Source of the DNA: CAZAGD01 sp049699975
GTDB lineage: Bacteria > Desulfobacterota > SM23-61
Assembly (NCBI GenBank): GCA_049699975.1
Contig: JBNAWB010000078.1
Location: 1-15,167 of the forward strand
DNA: 15,167 nt
Direction: 5' to 3'
The translations under genes were made by a program, and so were the position numbers. The notes beneath the pieces were generated by a model that saw nothing but the letters and a program-made list of their open reading frames with translations, had not been told where the DNA came from and ran no database searches. Below are positions 7,064 to 15,114 of this stretch, in pieces (position 1 is the first letter of the stretch; each line of letters opens with the position of its first letter).

Positions 7064-7083
7064 ATCTCTAACTAGAGATCTCT
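7064..7083. promoter_or_regulatory. Operator-like cluster of ATCTCT half-sites
   Basis: ATCTCT (7064-7069) and AGAGAT (7074-7079) form an inverted repeat around AACT. The right arm overlaps a second perfect palindrome, AGAGATCTCT (7074-7083). Three alternating half-sites in a divergent intergenic region look like a regulator-binding site. It lies about 120 bases upstream of the promoter at 7203, so activation or control of the divergent gene is possible. Confidence 0.35.
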
Positions 7084-7202
7084 GAAAATCTTATTTTTTC
7101 TTATCAGTCCTGCAGAAACAGCACCCCAGAAATAGATTTTTTCCGCGCAAAAATGGCCATATTTATTCTTTAAGCACTTTTCAGAAATCTTTTCTTTTTT
7201 CT

Positions 7203-7231
7203 TTGACAAACTAAGTTTAACCAAGTTAAAT
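7203..7231 (+). promoter_or_regulatory. Candidate promoter of the 2-oxoacid cluster
   Basis: TTGACA at 7203-7208 is a perfect -35, with TTAAAT at 7226-7231 as -10 at 17-base spacing. The transcript would start near 7238, giving a very short leader that contains the strong RBS GGAGG (7241-7245) before ATG at 7250. Confidence 0.5.
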
Positions 7232-7249
7232 AATAATTAAGGAGGAAAT

Positions 7250-8014
7250 ATGCGGATACCGGAGAAATACAAGCGCAGGCTTATGGGCTTAATCCCTTTA
7301 GAAAAGATTGTGACCTGGGAAATTCCTCGCCCACCGAAGAATCTTATTCAAGAATTGCTCAGCTATGATGGTTTGACCCCTACTATATCGGACGTTCTCG
7401 ATTCTCTGGGAATTAGAGGAGCCATTCCTGGTTCAATCCTTAAGCCAGTAATTCCCGGGAAAAAAATAGCCGGGCCGGCTATTACTTTAAAATATATACC
7501 CGAAGAAATAACTCCTGCCCAAGCTTTTCACGAAAAGGCCAAAGCTAAATTGGCTGATCGCGATGCTTATGCGCTTACTGAACCTGGCGATGTAGTGGTC
7601 ATTGATGGCGGAGGAAAAGGAGAAATTTCGGCTATGGGGGGTTTATCGACTCTCGTCGCCCAAAAATATGGCTTGGCCGGAAACATTGTCGACTGCGGGG
7701 TCCGGGACATTCAAGATATAAGAAATCTCGATTATCCAGTATGGTCGCGGGGCTTCACGCCTATTTCGGGAAAATTCAGGTTGGCCGCTGGGGAAATAAA
7801 CGGACAAATAGTTTGCGCTGGTATTCCTGTATCTCCAGGAGATTTAGTGGTGGCTGATGATTCCGGCGTGGTCATCGTGCCTCAAAGATTCATCAAACAA
7901 GTTATCCACCAAGCGCTAAATATTTTGAAAAAAGAAAGTAGATTAATTGAAGCCATCACCGAAGGTTCCTCTATGGAGGAGATAAAAAAGATTCTCGATC
8001 CCCAAAAATGGTGA
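7250..8014 (+). CDS. RraA-like aldolase/decarboxylase (4-hydroxy-4-methyl-2-oxoglutarate aldolase family)
   Basis: The 254 residues belong to the RraA/HMG-aldolase fold. Characterised members cleave 4-hydroxy-4-methyl-2-oxoglutarate to pyruvate or decarboxylate oxaloacetate; others bind RNase E. The signature GGLSTLVAQKYGLAGNIVDC followed by GVRD (residues 130-153) is present, with Arg152 and the metal-binding Asp153, and the later PGDLVVADDSGVVIVP strand typical of the family. Intact Arg and Asp favour an enzyme over a ribonuclease regulator. It has an N-terminal extension of about 40 residues relative to short RraA proteins. It is the first gene of the cluster and lies 22 bases before the oxidoreductase alpha gene, which suggests it supplies or removes a 2-oxo acid. 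Confidence 0.85.
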   Translation: MRIPEKYKRRLMGLIPLEKIVTWEIPRPPKNLIQELLSYDGLTPTISDVLDSLGIRGAIPGSILKPVIPGKKIAGPAITLKYIPEEITPAQAFHEKAKAKLADRDAYALTEPGDVVVIDGGGKGEISAMGGLSTLVAQKYGLAGNIVDCGVRDIQDIRNLDYPVWSRGFTPISGKFRLAAGEINGQIVCAGIPVSPGDLVVADDSGVVIVPQRFIKQVIHQALNILKKESRLIEAITEGSSMEEIKKILDPQKW

Positions 8015-8036
8015 TTAACGCGGAGGTCTTTTACAG

Positions 8037-9092
8037 ATGAGCTGGGAGTTGATGCGGGGTAATGAAGCTATAGCCGAAGGGGCCATCCGCGCTGGATGCC
8101 GTTTCTATACCGGCTATCCGATAACCCCGCAGAATGAGCTTTTTGAATATATGGCCCGCCGTATGCCTGAAGTAGGGGGCATTTTTCTCCAATGTGAGAG
8201 CGAGGTAGCTGGCATAAATATGATCTGGGGAGCCGCCTGTACCGGTACCCGGGCGATGACTTCTTCTTCCGGGCCGGGAATTAGTCTCATGTCGGAAGGA
8301 TTAACCACCTTGGCTGCTGGACAACTTCCTTGCGTAGTTGTGGATGTCACCAGAGCAGGACCAGGTTTAGGGAGAATTGCCCCGGCGCAATCAGATTATC
8401 GCCAAGTTACCAAAGGAGGTGGTCATGGAGATTATCACGCTATAGTTTTAGCTCCAGCCTCCACCCAGGAGATGGCGGAATTAGCTTCTTTGGCTTTTTA
8501 TCTTGCCGATCTTTATCGAAACCCGGTGATAATTCTAATGGACGGCATGCTGGGGCAAATGATGGAACCGGTAGATTTTGATTTGGTTAAATTCTGGCCT
8601 GTTCCAGAAAAACCCTGGGCCTTACGCGGCAAAGGCCGCGGCGAAAGAAAAGTAATTTATGCAGCCCCTTTTGATGATCCCGGGCTTATTCAACTCAATA
8701 AAGAATTGGAGGAAAAATATCGCCTCATTGCTGAGAAAGAACAGCGCTGGGAGGAGCTATATCTGGAAGACGCGGATTTAGTAGTCGCTGCTTTTGGCAG
8801 TTCCGCGCGGATTGCATTAGATGCCGTATTGAAAGCGCGCGCTGAGGGTTTGGCCGTGGGACTAATACGTCCCATTACGCTCTGGCCCTTCCCTGAAAAG
8901 GTATTTAAGCAGAGGCGCGCAAGAATAAGAGCCATCTTAGATGTAGAAATGAATGCCGGCCAGATGCAAGAAGATATTGCCCGTGTCTTGGGGCCAGAAA
9001 TGCCCATTTACCACCTGGGCCAAGGCGGAGGGAAGATTATTTACCCTGATGAAGTATATGCGGAAATTAAAAAATTGAGCAAGGAAATATAA
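8037..9092 (+). CDS. korA: 2-oxoacid:ferredoxin oxidoreductase, alpha subunit (first set)
   Basis: This subunit joins beta to form the thiamine-diphosphate enzyme that oxidatively decarboxylates a 2-oxo acid to acyl-CoA and reduces ferredoxin. The 351 residues show the family motif TGYPITPQNELFEYMA (25-40), then SGPGISLMSEG and the C-terminal swivel domain (AFGSSARIA ... IRPITLWPFPE). The RBS GGAGG is upstream. The architecture fits the four-subunit KOR/VOR type rather than fused pyruvate synthase. Substrate is not readable; 2-oxoglutarate or branched 2-oxoacids are the usual ones. The kor/vor symbol is therefore provisional. Confidence 0.9.
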   Translation: MSWELMRGNEAIAEGAIRAGCRFYTGYPITPQNELFEYMARRMPEVGGIFLQCESEVAGINMIWGAACTGTRAMTSSSGPGISLMSEGLTTLAAGQLPCVVVDVTRAGPGLGRIAPAQSDYRQVTKGGGHGDYHAIVLAPASTQEMAELASLAFYLADLYRNPVIILMDGMLGQMMEPVDFDLVKFWPVPEKPWALRGKGRGERKVIYAAPFDDPGLIQLNKELEEKYRLIAEKEQRWEELYLEDADLVVAAFGSSARIALDAVLKARAEGLAVGLIRPITLWPFPEKVFKQRRARIRAILDVEMNAGQMQEDIARVLGPEMPIYHLGQGGGKIIYPDEVYAEIKKLSKEI

Positions 9093-9199
9093 ATTCCCAA
9101 TCCGCGGCGGCCAATCTGCCCAAGCTCCCAGCCATATCTTTTCGAGAAACAAATATTTAAAATGGTCAAGAGATTTAGGAGGCGGAGGAATTTTGCTTA

Positions 9200-9943
9200 A
9201 TGAAGAAAATCTTTGGCAAACCAGATTCTTTGACTGACTTTCCTTATCCTTACTGCCCAGGATGCGGCCATGGTATTGTCCAACGTTTAGTCGGCGAAGC
9301 CATGGATGAGTTAGGCATAGTTGATCGGGCGATCGGCATTACTTCTGCTGGCTGTTCAGTGAGAAATTGGAAGCAGTTTGCCTGCGATATGACCATGGGC
9401 CTTCACGGCCGTGGTCCAGCCGTGGCCACCGGCTTAAAACGCACTGCTCCGGAATGTATTATTTTTACTTATCAAGGCGACGGAGACTTGGCGGCGATCG
9501 GCACTGGCGAAATAATTCACGCTGCCGCCAGGTGTGAAAGAATTACAGTCATCTATGTGAATAACGCTGTATTTGGGGCTACAGGAGGCCAACAGGCACC
9601 CACAACTCTCTTAGGCCAAAAGACAACTAGCTTCCCTACTGGTCGTGATCCGCGCACGGGCGGCTATCCCTTGCGCATGGCTGAATTGTTAGCTCTTGTT
9701 TCACCGGAATCTTATATCGCCCGCGTTTCCCTGCATGATGTAAAACACATCTTGCAGGCCGGGAAAGCAATTCGGCGCGCTTTTGAAGTGCAGATGAATG
9801 ATGAAGGTTTTGCTCTCGTGGAATGCCTTTCTATGTGTCCAACGCAATGGAAAGTTAGTCCGGTGGAAGCTCTTAAATGGATTGCCGAAAAAATGATTCC
9901 TTATTATCCTTTAGGAGAATTCTCCACTCCCAGAAAGACATAA
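9200..9943 (+). CDS. korB: 2-oxoacid:ferredoxin oxidoreductase, beta subunit
   Basis: This is the thiamine-diphosphate-binding subunit. The 247 residues contain CPGC (Cys19, Cys22), Cys52 (SAGCS) and Cys209/Cys213 (ECLSMCPT), enough for the proximal [4Fe-4S] cluster. The diphosphate site reads GDGDLAAIG (93-101) with NN at 121-122. The start is ATG at 9200 behind a GGAGGCGGAGG stretch. A gap of 107 bases separates it from alpha. It is the only beta subunit in the window although there are two alpha and two gamma genes. Confidence 0.92.
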   Translation: MKKIFGKPDSLTDFPYPYCPGCGHGIVQRLVGEAMDELGIVDRAIGITSAGCSVRNWKQFACDMTMGLHGRGPAVATGLKRTAPECIIFTYQGDGDLAAIGTGEIIHAAARCERITVIYVNNAVFGATGGQQAPTTLLGQKTTSFPTGRDPRTGGYPLRMAELLALVSPESYIARVSLHDVKHILQAGKAIRRAFEVQMNDEGFALVECLSMCPTQWKVSPVEALKWIAEKMIPYYPLGEFSTPRKT

Positions 9944-9949
9944 ATTTAA

Positions 9950-10068
9950 GCCACAGAGAGCGTGGAGAACAAAGAGCCATAAAAAAATAATTTCCAAGAG
10001 ATTAGAAGAAAAAATTTTTATTTTAGATTTTTTATTCTTAGCTCGGTGACCTCTTTAATCTCTGTGGC
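9950..10068. repeat. Intergenic element with 10-bp terminal inverted repeats
   Basis: GCCACAGAGA (9950-9959) is the exact reverse complement of TCTCTGTGGC (10059-10068). They bound 119 bases that fill most of the gap between the beta and gamma genes, with a very AT-rich centre. Weaker similarity continues inward from both ends. This looks like a small non-coding inserted element, MITE-like, within an operon. Confidence 0.55.
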
Positions 10069-10083
10069 AAAGGAAATAAAAAT

Positions 10084-10632
10084 ATGTATGAATCGGTAAT
10101 TATGTCGGGTTATGGTGGGCAAGGAATTTTGCTCATGGGCCAGCTTCTGTGTTATGCGGGGATGCAGGAAGGGTTGAATGTAACTTGGATGCCCTCTTAT
10201 GGGCCGGAGATGCGCGGCGGAACAGCTAATTGTACAGTCATTCTTTCCACGGCGCGAGTTGGTTCTCCAGTCACTCGTCATCCATCTTCTCTTATTGCTA
10301 TGAATAAACCTTCTTTAGATAGATTCGAGTCCGCAGTTATGCCGGCCGGTCTTTTAATCGTTAACTCTTCTTTAGTGGAAAAAGACCATTTCCGTCCGGA
10401 TCTACAAATAATTAAAGTCCCTGCCAATAAGATTGCGGAAGAAATCGGTAGCCTGCAAGTAACTAATATGGCTGCCCTGGGCGCTTATATCATGGCTAAA
10501 AAGATCGTACCTCTGGAAGCAGCTATTGCGGCCTTGTCCAAGATGATTCCTGCCCATCGGCAAGAATTATTGCCCATAAATGAAAAGGCTTTAAGACAAG
10601 GGGCGGAGTTTGCCCTTAAAAATTTAAAGTAA
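10084..10632 (+). CDS. korC: 2-oxoacid:ferredoxin oxidoreductase, gamma subunit (first set)
   Basis: The 182-residue gamma subunit contributes to CoA binding and complex assembly. The signature SGYGGQGILLMGQLL (from residue 8) and SYGPEMRGGTANC (38-50) are both clear. It follows beta after an inserted inverted-repeat element and precedes the ferredoxin-like subunit by 19 bases. The RBS AAAGGA is upstream of ATG at 10084. It is homologous to, but clearly distinct from, the second gamma at 13349. Confidence 0.92.
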   Translation: MYESVIMSGYGGQGILLMGQLLCYAGMQEGLNVTWMPSYGPEMRGGTANCTVILSTARVGSPVTRHPSSLIAMNKPSLDRFESAVMPAGLLIVNSSLVEKDHFRPDLQIIKVPANKIAEEIGSLQVTNMAALGAYIMAKKIVPLEAAIAALSKMIPAHRQELLPINEKALRQGAEFALKNLK

Positions 10633-10651
10633 TTTAATTTAGGAATGGAGA

Positions 10652-10858
10652 ATGGGAAAAATTAAAATAGATAAGGAAAGATGTAAGGGTTGCCAATTGT
10701 GTATAATTACCTGCCCGAATAAGTCAATTCGGCTGGCGGAAGAATTTAATGAAAAAGGATACCACTTTGCTATATTTGAAGATAATGAAAATTGTACGGC
10801 CTGCACCTTTTGTGGACGCATATGCCCCGATATGGCTATAGAAGTTTATAAGATATAA
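10652..10858 (+). CDS. korD: 2-oxoacid:ferredoxin oxidoreductase, delta subunit (2[4Fe-4S] ferredoxin)
   Basis: This small protein of 68 residues carries electrons from the catalytic subunits to free ferredoxin. Two four-cysteine motifs are intact: Cys11, 14, 17, 21 (CKGCQLCIITCP) and Cys48, 51, 54, 58 (CTACTFCGRICP), each followed by Pro. It completes an alpha-beta-gamma-delta set with the three preceding genes. Confidence 0.93.
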   Translation: MGKIKIDKERCKGCQLCIITCPNKSIRLAEEFNEKGYHFAIFEDNENCTACTFCGRICPDMAIEVYKI

Positions 10859-10860
10859 GA

Positions 10861-10933
10861 CGCAAGATAAGAGAGGCCAAATGGGAAGGAATATATACTT
10901 TTCCCTTTACGCCTTCCGCTCTCTCGCCTTGCG
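10861..10933. repeat. Imperfect inverted repeat between delta and larA-like genes
   Basis: A 15-base arm beginning CGCAAG (10861-10875) faces its near reverse complement ending CTTGCG (10919-10933), 12 of 15 positions matching, with a smaller GGGAA/TTCCC pair inside (10883-10905). The stretch occupies most of the gap before the next RBS. It may be an interspersed palindrome or an mRNA stabiliser or partial terminator inside the operon. Confidence 0.4.
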
Positions 10934-10960
10934 GCTTTTCAAAAAAAGGAGGTAATAAGA

Positions 10961-12247
10961 ATGAACTTTCCCCAAATGTACCGCCTTAAACAAACTTTTG
11001 AGCGCACTAAGGTAAATGATATTCCCGCAACAGTCCAAGTTGAATTGCAGAAGCTTGCCTTGGATAAAGTCGTTAAACCCGGCCAGCGCGTGGCCATCAC
11101 GGCCGGCAGTCGCGGCGTTGCTAATATTGCCCTGATTCTTAAGGCAATTGTGGATTTCCTTAAATCCTTAGGCCTTAAGCCCTTTATTTTTCCGGCTATG
11201 GGAAGTCATGGAGGAGCTACAGCCGAAGGGCAGGCGGCCCTTTTAGCGCACTATAACGTTACCGAAGCATTTACCGGCGCCCCAATAATATCGTCCATGG
11301 ACGTAGTAGAGATAAGCAAAACCGAAGATAATGTTCCGGTCTTCATTGACCGTAATGCTGCTCAAGCTGATTGGATCGTGGTGGTCAACCGTATTAAACC
11401 CCATACCAAATTCAAAGCCCAAATAGAAAGTGGCTTGATGAAGATGATGGCCATAGGTATGGGCAAGCAGAGGGGGGCCGAGTATTATCATAAGGCGGCC
11501 CTTCATTATACATTCCCCAAAATTATCGTTGACGCTGGACGGGAAGTGATCAAGAAAGCTCCTGTCCTTTGCGGCGTGGGCATTGTGGAAAACGGCTATG
11601 ACGAAACGGCTAAAATCATGGCTATACCGCCGCAGGAGATCGAAGCTACCGAGCGGGATTTACTGGCCTTGGCTAAGCGCATGATGCCCCGCCTGCCCTT
11701 TAACGACATTGATCTGCTCATTGTCGACGAGATGGGCAAAGATATAAGCGGCACCGGAATTGATCCGAATATTACCGGACGGAATAGAGATCTTTTGGGA
11801 GTTTTTCCGCACCCCACCCAAGTGAAGCGGCTATTTGTTCGTGATCTTACTCCCCATTCCAACGGCAACGCCACGGGCATCGGTTTGGCTGACCTGACGA
11901 CCAAAAGATTAGTCGAGAAAATTAATTATCAGGCCACTTATATGAATTGCATTACCGGCATAAGCTTGGAAAAAGCCGCTATTCCCATGTATTTTGAGAC
12001 TGACCAAGAAGCGATTAAAGTAGCCCTCGGTTCAATTGGTTTAATTCCTTATGATCAAAGCAAGATCGTGCGCATTAAAAATACTTTACAGCTTGATGAA
12101 GTTGAAGTTTCCGCTGCTTACCTGCCCGAGTTAAAAAACCGTCCTGACTTAGAGATTATTGCGGGCCCGCTACCCTTTAATTTCGACGCTCAGGGAAATC
12201 TGCCGCCGCTGCCAGTCCATGGTGCCGCCCGCAAAGGAGACATTTGA
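10961..12247 (+). CDS. LarA-like protein (lactate racemase N-terminal domain family)
   Basis: The 428 residues resemble the LarA/DUF2088 family, whose founding member is a nickel-pincer-dependent lactate racemase; relatives act on other 2-hydroxy acids. Matching pieces are TAGSRG (Arg51), PAMGSHGGATAEG (His83) and RIKPHTKFK (His148) followed by SGLMKMM, where Lys161 could be the residue that links the pincer nucleotide. The expected aspartate before Arg51 is not seen, and spacing to Lys161 is three residues longer than in lactate racemase. This is therefore a divergent member whose activity I cannot assign. Cofactor synthesis genes (larB, larC, larE) are absent from the window. A strong RBS (AAAGGAGG) precedes it, and its stop overlaps the next start. 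Confidence 0.75.
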   Translation: MNFPQMYRLKQTFERTKVNDIPATVQVELQKLALDKVVKPGQRVAITAGSRGVANIALILKAIVDFLKSLGLKPFIFPAMGSHGGATAEGQAALLAHYNVTEAFTGAPIISSMDVVEISKTEDNVPVFIDRNAAQADWIVVVNRIKPHTKFKAQIESGLMKMMAIGMGKQRGAEYYHKAALHYTFPKIIVDAGREVIKKAPVLCGVGIVENGYDETAKIMAIPPQEIEATERDLLALAKRMMPRLPFNDIDLLIVDEMGKDISGTGIDPNITGRNRDLLGVFPHPTQVKRLFVRDLTPHSNGNATGIGLADLTTKRLVEKINYQATYMNCITGISLEKAAIPMYFETDQEAIKVALGSIGLIPYDQSKIVRIKNTLQLDEVEVSAAYLPELKNRPDLEIIAGPLPFNFDAQGNLPPLPVHGAARKGDI

Positions 12248-13332
12248 TGATTGACATTTTTCTGGGACCGAAAAGATATATTCAGCGCGCCGGAATTATC
12301 AAAGAAGCTGCCGAGTATTTGGCGGCCTTTGGGCGGCGACCTATGATTTTAGCGGACGAATTAGTCACGGCCCTGATCCGCCCTGAATTAGAGCCCCAGA
12401 TGGCCAAAGCTGGTCTGGCTCCTTCTTTTATTCTCTTTGGCCAGGAATGTAGTCAAAAAGAAGTTCTAAGACTGATGGACATTGCCCGGCAAGAAAACTT
12501 GGATCTTATAGTGGGGACGGGCGGAGGAAAAGCGATAGATACGGCGCGTGTGGTTGCCGAAAAGCTTAAATTGCCTTTAGTGACCATGCCCACGAGTGCG
12601 GCCACTTGTTCTGCCGCGTCGGCCGTGGCTGTCCTTTATGAAAAGGGCGTAAGACAGGCCACGGTAAACGGGAAGGGAGCAGAATTGGTGTTGGTAGACT
12701 CCGCTATTATCTCCCAGGCGCCGGTCAGGCTTTTAGCAGCCGGCATGGGAGATGCTTTGGCCAAATGGTACGAAGGAAAACCAAGTTATGAAAGAACGGC
12801 AGCTAATGATACGCCTACCCAAGCGGCGATGAATTTAGCGACCCAAGTAAAAGAAGCCATTTTTGCTTTGGGTCTGCCCGCTAAAGAAAGTGTGGCCCAG
12901 AAGCAGAATTCTGTCGCCGTGGAAAGAATAATTGAAAATAATATTCTCTTGACCGGCCTCATCGGAGGCTTGGGTGGTTCAAAATTCCGGATTGCTGTGG
13001 CTCATGCTCTTTTATACGGCCTCACTATCCTTCCCCAAGTGCATCAGAATTTGCACGGAGAAATGGTAGCCTTTGGAGTTGTGGTGCAGCTTTGCTTAGA
13101 AAAAAACGAGGAAGAGCTGCAAAAGATATTGCCTTTTTTTGCTCAATTGGGCTTACCTCTTACTCTCCAAGAATTGGGGCTATCAAATGTGGAAGATCCT
13201 CTTTTCTGGGAAGGATTGAAAAGAACTTGCGCGCCGGGAAGTTCTGCGCATAATATGCCTTTTCCAGTGCACGAAGAAAAATTATTCCAGGCTATGCTGG
13301 AAGCTGACGAAAGAGGAAAAGCTTGGCGCTGA
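12247..13332 (+). CDS. Metal-dependent alcohol dehydrogenase, glycerol dehydrogenase (GldA)-like
   Basis: The 361-residue protein is a group III metal-dependent alcohol dehydrogenase using NAD(P). The nucleotide-binding GTGGGKAIDTAR (90-101) and metal ligands Asp169 (GMGDALAKW), His253 (VAHALLYGL) and His270 (NLHGEMVAFG) match glycerol dehydrogenase spacing. The likely start is ATG at 12247, which shares its A with the preceding TGA stop (TGATG coupling) and has GGAG at 12236-12239. A TTG at 12244 is a less likely alternative. Context suggests reduction of a hydroxy-ketone or aldehyde connected to 2-oxo acid metabolism rather than glycerol use, but that is inference. Confidence 0.88.
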   Translation: MIDIFLGPKRYIQRAGIIKEAAEYLAAFGRRPMILADELVTALIRPELEPQMAKAGLAPSFILFGQECSQKEVLRLMDIARQENLDLIVGTGGGKAIDTARVVAEKLKLPLVTMPTSAATCSAASAVAVLYEKGVRQATVNGKGAELVLVDSAIISQAPVRLLAAGMGDALAKWYEGKPSYERTAANDTPTQAAMNLATQVKEAIFALGLPAKESVAQKQNSVAVERIIENNILLTGLIGGLGGSKFRIAVAHALLYGLTILPQVHQNLHGEMVAFGVVVQLCLEKNEEELQKILPFFAQLGLPLTLQELGLSNVEDPLFWEGLKRTCAPGSSAHNMPFPVHEEKLFQAMLEADERGKAWR

Positions 13333-13348
13333 AGGAGAAAAATGACTT

Positions 13349-13885
13349 ATGAAACGTTATGAAATTCGCCTTGCCGGATTTGGGGGGCAAGGGGTAGTGA
13401 CTGCGGGCAAAATTCTCGGCCTGGCCGCGGCTCTTTATGATAAAAAAAATGCTGTGCAAACTCAGTCTTATGGACCGGAATCTCGAGGAGGAGCATGCAA
13501 GGCGGAAGTAGTCCTTTCAGACGAAGAAATTCATTACCCAAAAGTGCGCTCAGCGGACGTGCTCGTGGCCCTCTCCCAAACAGCTCACGATGTTTACCTT
13601 CCCGACTTAAAAGCAGGAGGACTTTTAATTATTGACCCCCTCACGGTAATTAAAGAAACCTCTCGCCCCGATATCCGTTTGGTCAAAGTGCCCACGGCTG
13701 AACTTGCTTTAGCTGTGGGGGATAAGAAATTTCAGAATATGGTAGCCTTAGGAGCGCTATGTCAACTAACGAAAGTAGTTTCCCCAGAAGCAATTAAGCA
13801 AGCTATCGCCGATAGTGTTCCCCAACGGACGCTTGCCCAAAATTTAGCCGCCTTTGAGAAAGGTTTAGAGTATGTCCTTGGATGA
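13349..13885 (+). CDS. 2-oxoacid:ferredoxin oxidoreductase, gamma subunit (second set)
   Basis: The 178 residues carry GFGGQGVVTAGKIL (10-23) and QSYGPESRGGACKAEV (39-54), the same signatures as the gamma subunit at 10084. The start, ATG at 13349, follows GAAGGAG at 13331-13337. Its end overlaps the second alpha gene by 14 bases. This gamma-alpha order differs from the alpha-beta-gamma-delta order of the first set, which points to a separately acquired complex rather than a recent duplication. Confidence 0.9.
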   Translation: MKRYEIRLAGFGGQGVVTAGKILGLAAALYDKKNAVQTQSYGPESRGGACKAEVVLSDEEIHYPKVRSADVLVALSQTAHDVYLPDLKAGGLLIIDPLTVIKETSRPDIRLVKVPTAELALAVGDKKFQNMVALGALCQLTKVVSPEAIKQAIADSVPQRTLAQNLAAFEKGLEYVLG

Positions 13886-15095
13886 CCATTTATCTTTTGA
13901 ACCTTTGCTTAGTGAAGAGGAAATTAAAAAAACTCTGCGCGGTCCCCTTCCTCCGGGGGACTATTACTTATTTGGGAGTGATGCTTGTGTAGAAGGAGCT
14001 ATCTTAGCGGGCTGCCGCTACTATGCAGGTTATCCGATAACTCCGGCCTCCGAAATTATGGAAAAAGCAGCTCAGCGCTTGCCTCAGGTGGGCGGAAGGT
14101 TTATTCAAATGGAAGATGAAATAGCGTCAGCTTGTTCTCTTATCGGCGCCTCTTGGGCTGGAGTCAAAGCCATGACGGCTACATCTGGTCCGGGTTTTTC
14201 TCTGATGATGGAAGCGGTCTCCTTTGCCATCATGGCGGAGACTCCTTTCCTGATCGTCAATGTGCAACGCCCTGGTCCTGGTCAAGGGTATATTACTTCT
14301 TCCCAAGAAGATGTAATGCAGGCCCGCTGGGGGCATCACGGAGGCGGTCCTTTAATCGCCTTAGCTCCTGCTTCCGTGCAAGAGATGTTTGCGTTCACCA
14401 TCGAGGCTTTTAATTACGCGGAAAAATGGCGGGTACCGGTAATTATCCTTACTGATGAGACATTGGCGCACATGCGGGAAAAACTGCGTGTTCCTCCGCC
14501 CGAGGAGATTAAGATTGTAAATCGCTTAAAGCCTCAGGACTTAAATATACCTCCAGAATCATTTCTTCCTTATGAGCCATACGAGGGGATGGTCCCACCC
14601 ATGCCTGCTTGGGGCGATGGTTATAAAGTTAATGTGGTCGGCTTAGTCCATCATCCCGACGGCAATATCACCAAATATAGCCCAGAAATGCATATGGCCT
14701 GTGTGGGGCGCATCCACCGGAAGATTGAGCAAAATGTAGACCAAATTGCCCAAGTAGAAGGGTTCTCCTTAAAGGAATGCCGCAATTTAATCGTCGCTTA
14801 CGGAACACCCGCCCGCTCAGCACGGGAAGCCTGGCAAGAGTTACAGGCCAGCGGCCGAAAAGATCTTGGCTTTCTGCGGCTGAAAACTCTTTGGCCATTT
14901 CCCGAAGAAAAAATTCGTTCTTTGATCGGCAAAGTTGACAAAGTATTTTTCCCAGAGATGAATTTGGGTTATATGGTACATCCTTTAAAAGAAGCCTTAC
15001 GAGACAAAGCGCAGAAATTCATTTCTATTCCCAGCCTTGGGCAATTGCCATCGCCTGATCAAATTATTAAGGCCATAATTGCTGAAGACGGATAA
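13872..15095 (+). CDS. 2-oxoacid:ferredoxin oxidoreductase, alpha subunit (second set)
   Basis: The 407-residue alpha subunit has an N-terminal extension of about 30 residues before the core, then YAGYPITPASEIMEKAA (51-67), TSGPGFSLMMEA and a C-terminal FLRLKTLWPFPEEKI. It is about 55 residues longer than the alpha subunit at 8037, through the extension and a proline-rich middle insertion that contains WGDGYKVNVVG. The start at 13872 overlaps the gamma gene and is thus translationally coupled. No beta gene follows inside the window; instead the 52-bp repeat begins 20 bases after the stop. The beta subunit may lie beyond the window, or the single beta at 9200 may be shared. Confidence 0.9.
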   Translation: MSLDDHLSFEPLLSEEEIKKTLRGPLPPGDYYLFGSDACVEGAILAGCRYYAGYPITPASEIMEKAAQRLPQVGGRFIQMEDEIASACSLIGASWAGVKAMTATSGPGFSLMMEAVSFAIMAETPFLIVNVQRPGPGQGYITSSQEDVMQARWGHHGGGPLIALAPASVQEMFAFTIEAFNYAEKWRVPVIILTDETLAHMREKLRVPPPEEIKIVNRLKPQDLNIPPESFLPYEPYEGMVPPMPAWGDGYKVNVVGLVHHPDGNITKYSPEMHMACVGRIHRKIEQNVDQIAQVEGFSLKECRNLIVAYGTPARSAREAWQELQASGRKDLGFLRLKTLWPFPEEKIRSLIGKVDKVFFPEMNLGYMVHPLKEALRDKAQKFISIPSLGQLPSPDQIIKAIIAEDG

Positions 15096-15114
15096 AAAAT
15101 GAGATTAGGCAGAA

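Larger units (their letters stand above)
6881..7249. other. Divergent intergenic region with inverted repeats
   Basis: This 369-base AT-rich region separates the dehydrogenase gene from the + strand cluster and should carry promoters for both. It holds a 6-bp hairpin ATACCC/GGGTAT (6917-6936), an ATCTCT/AGAGAT repeat cluster (7064-7083) and a promoter (7203-7231). I see no gene or recognised riboswitch. Confidence 0.6.
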
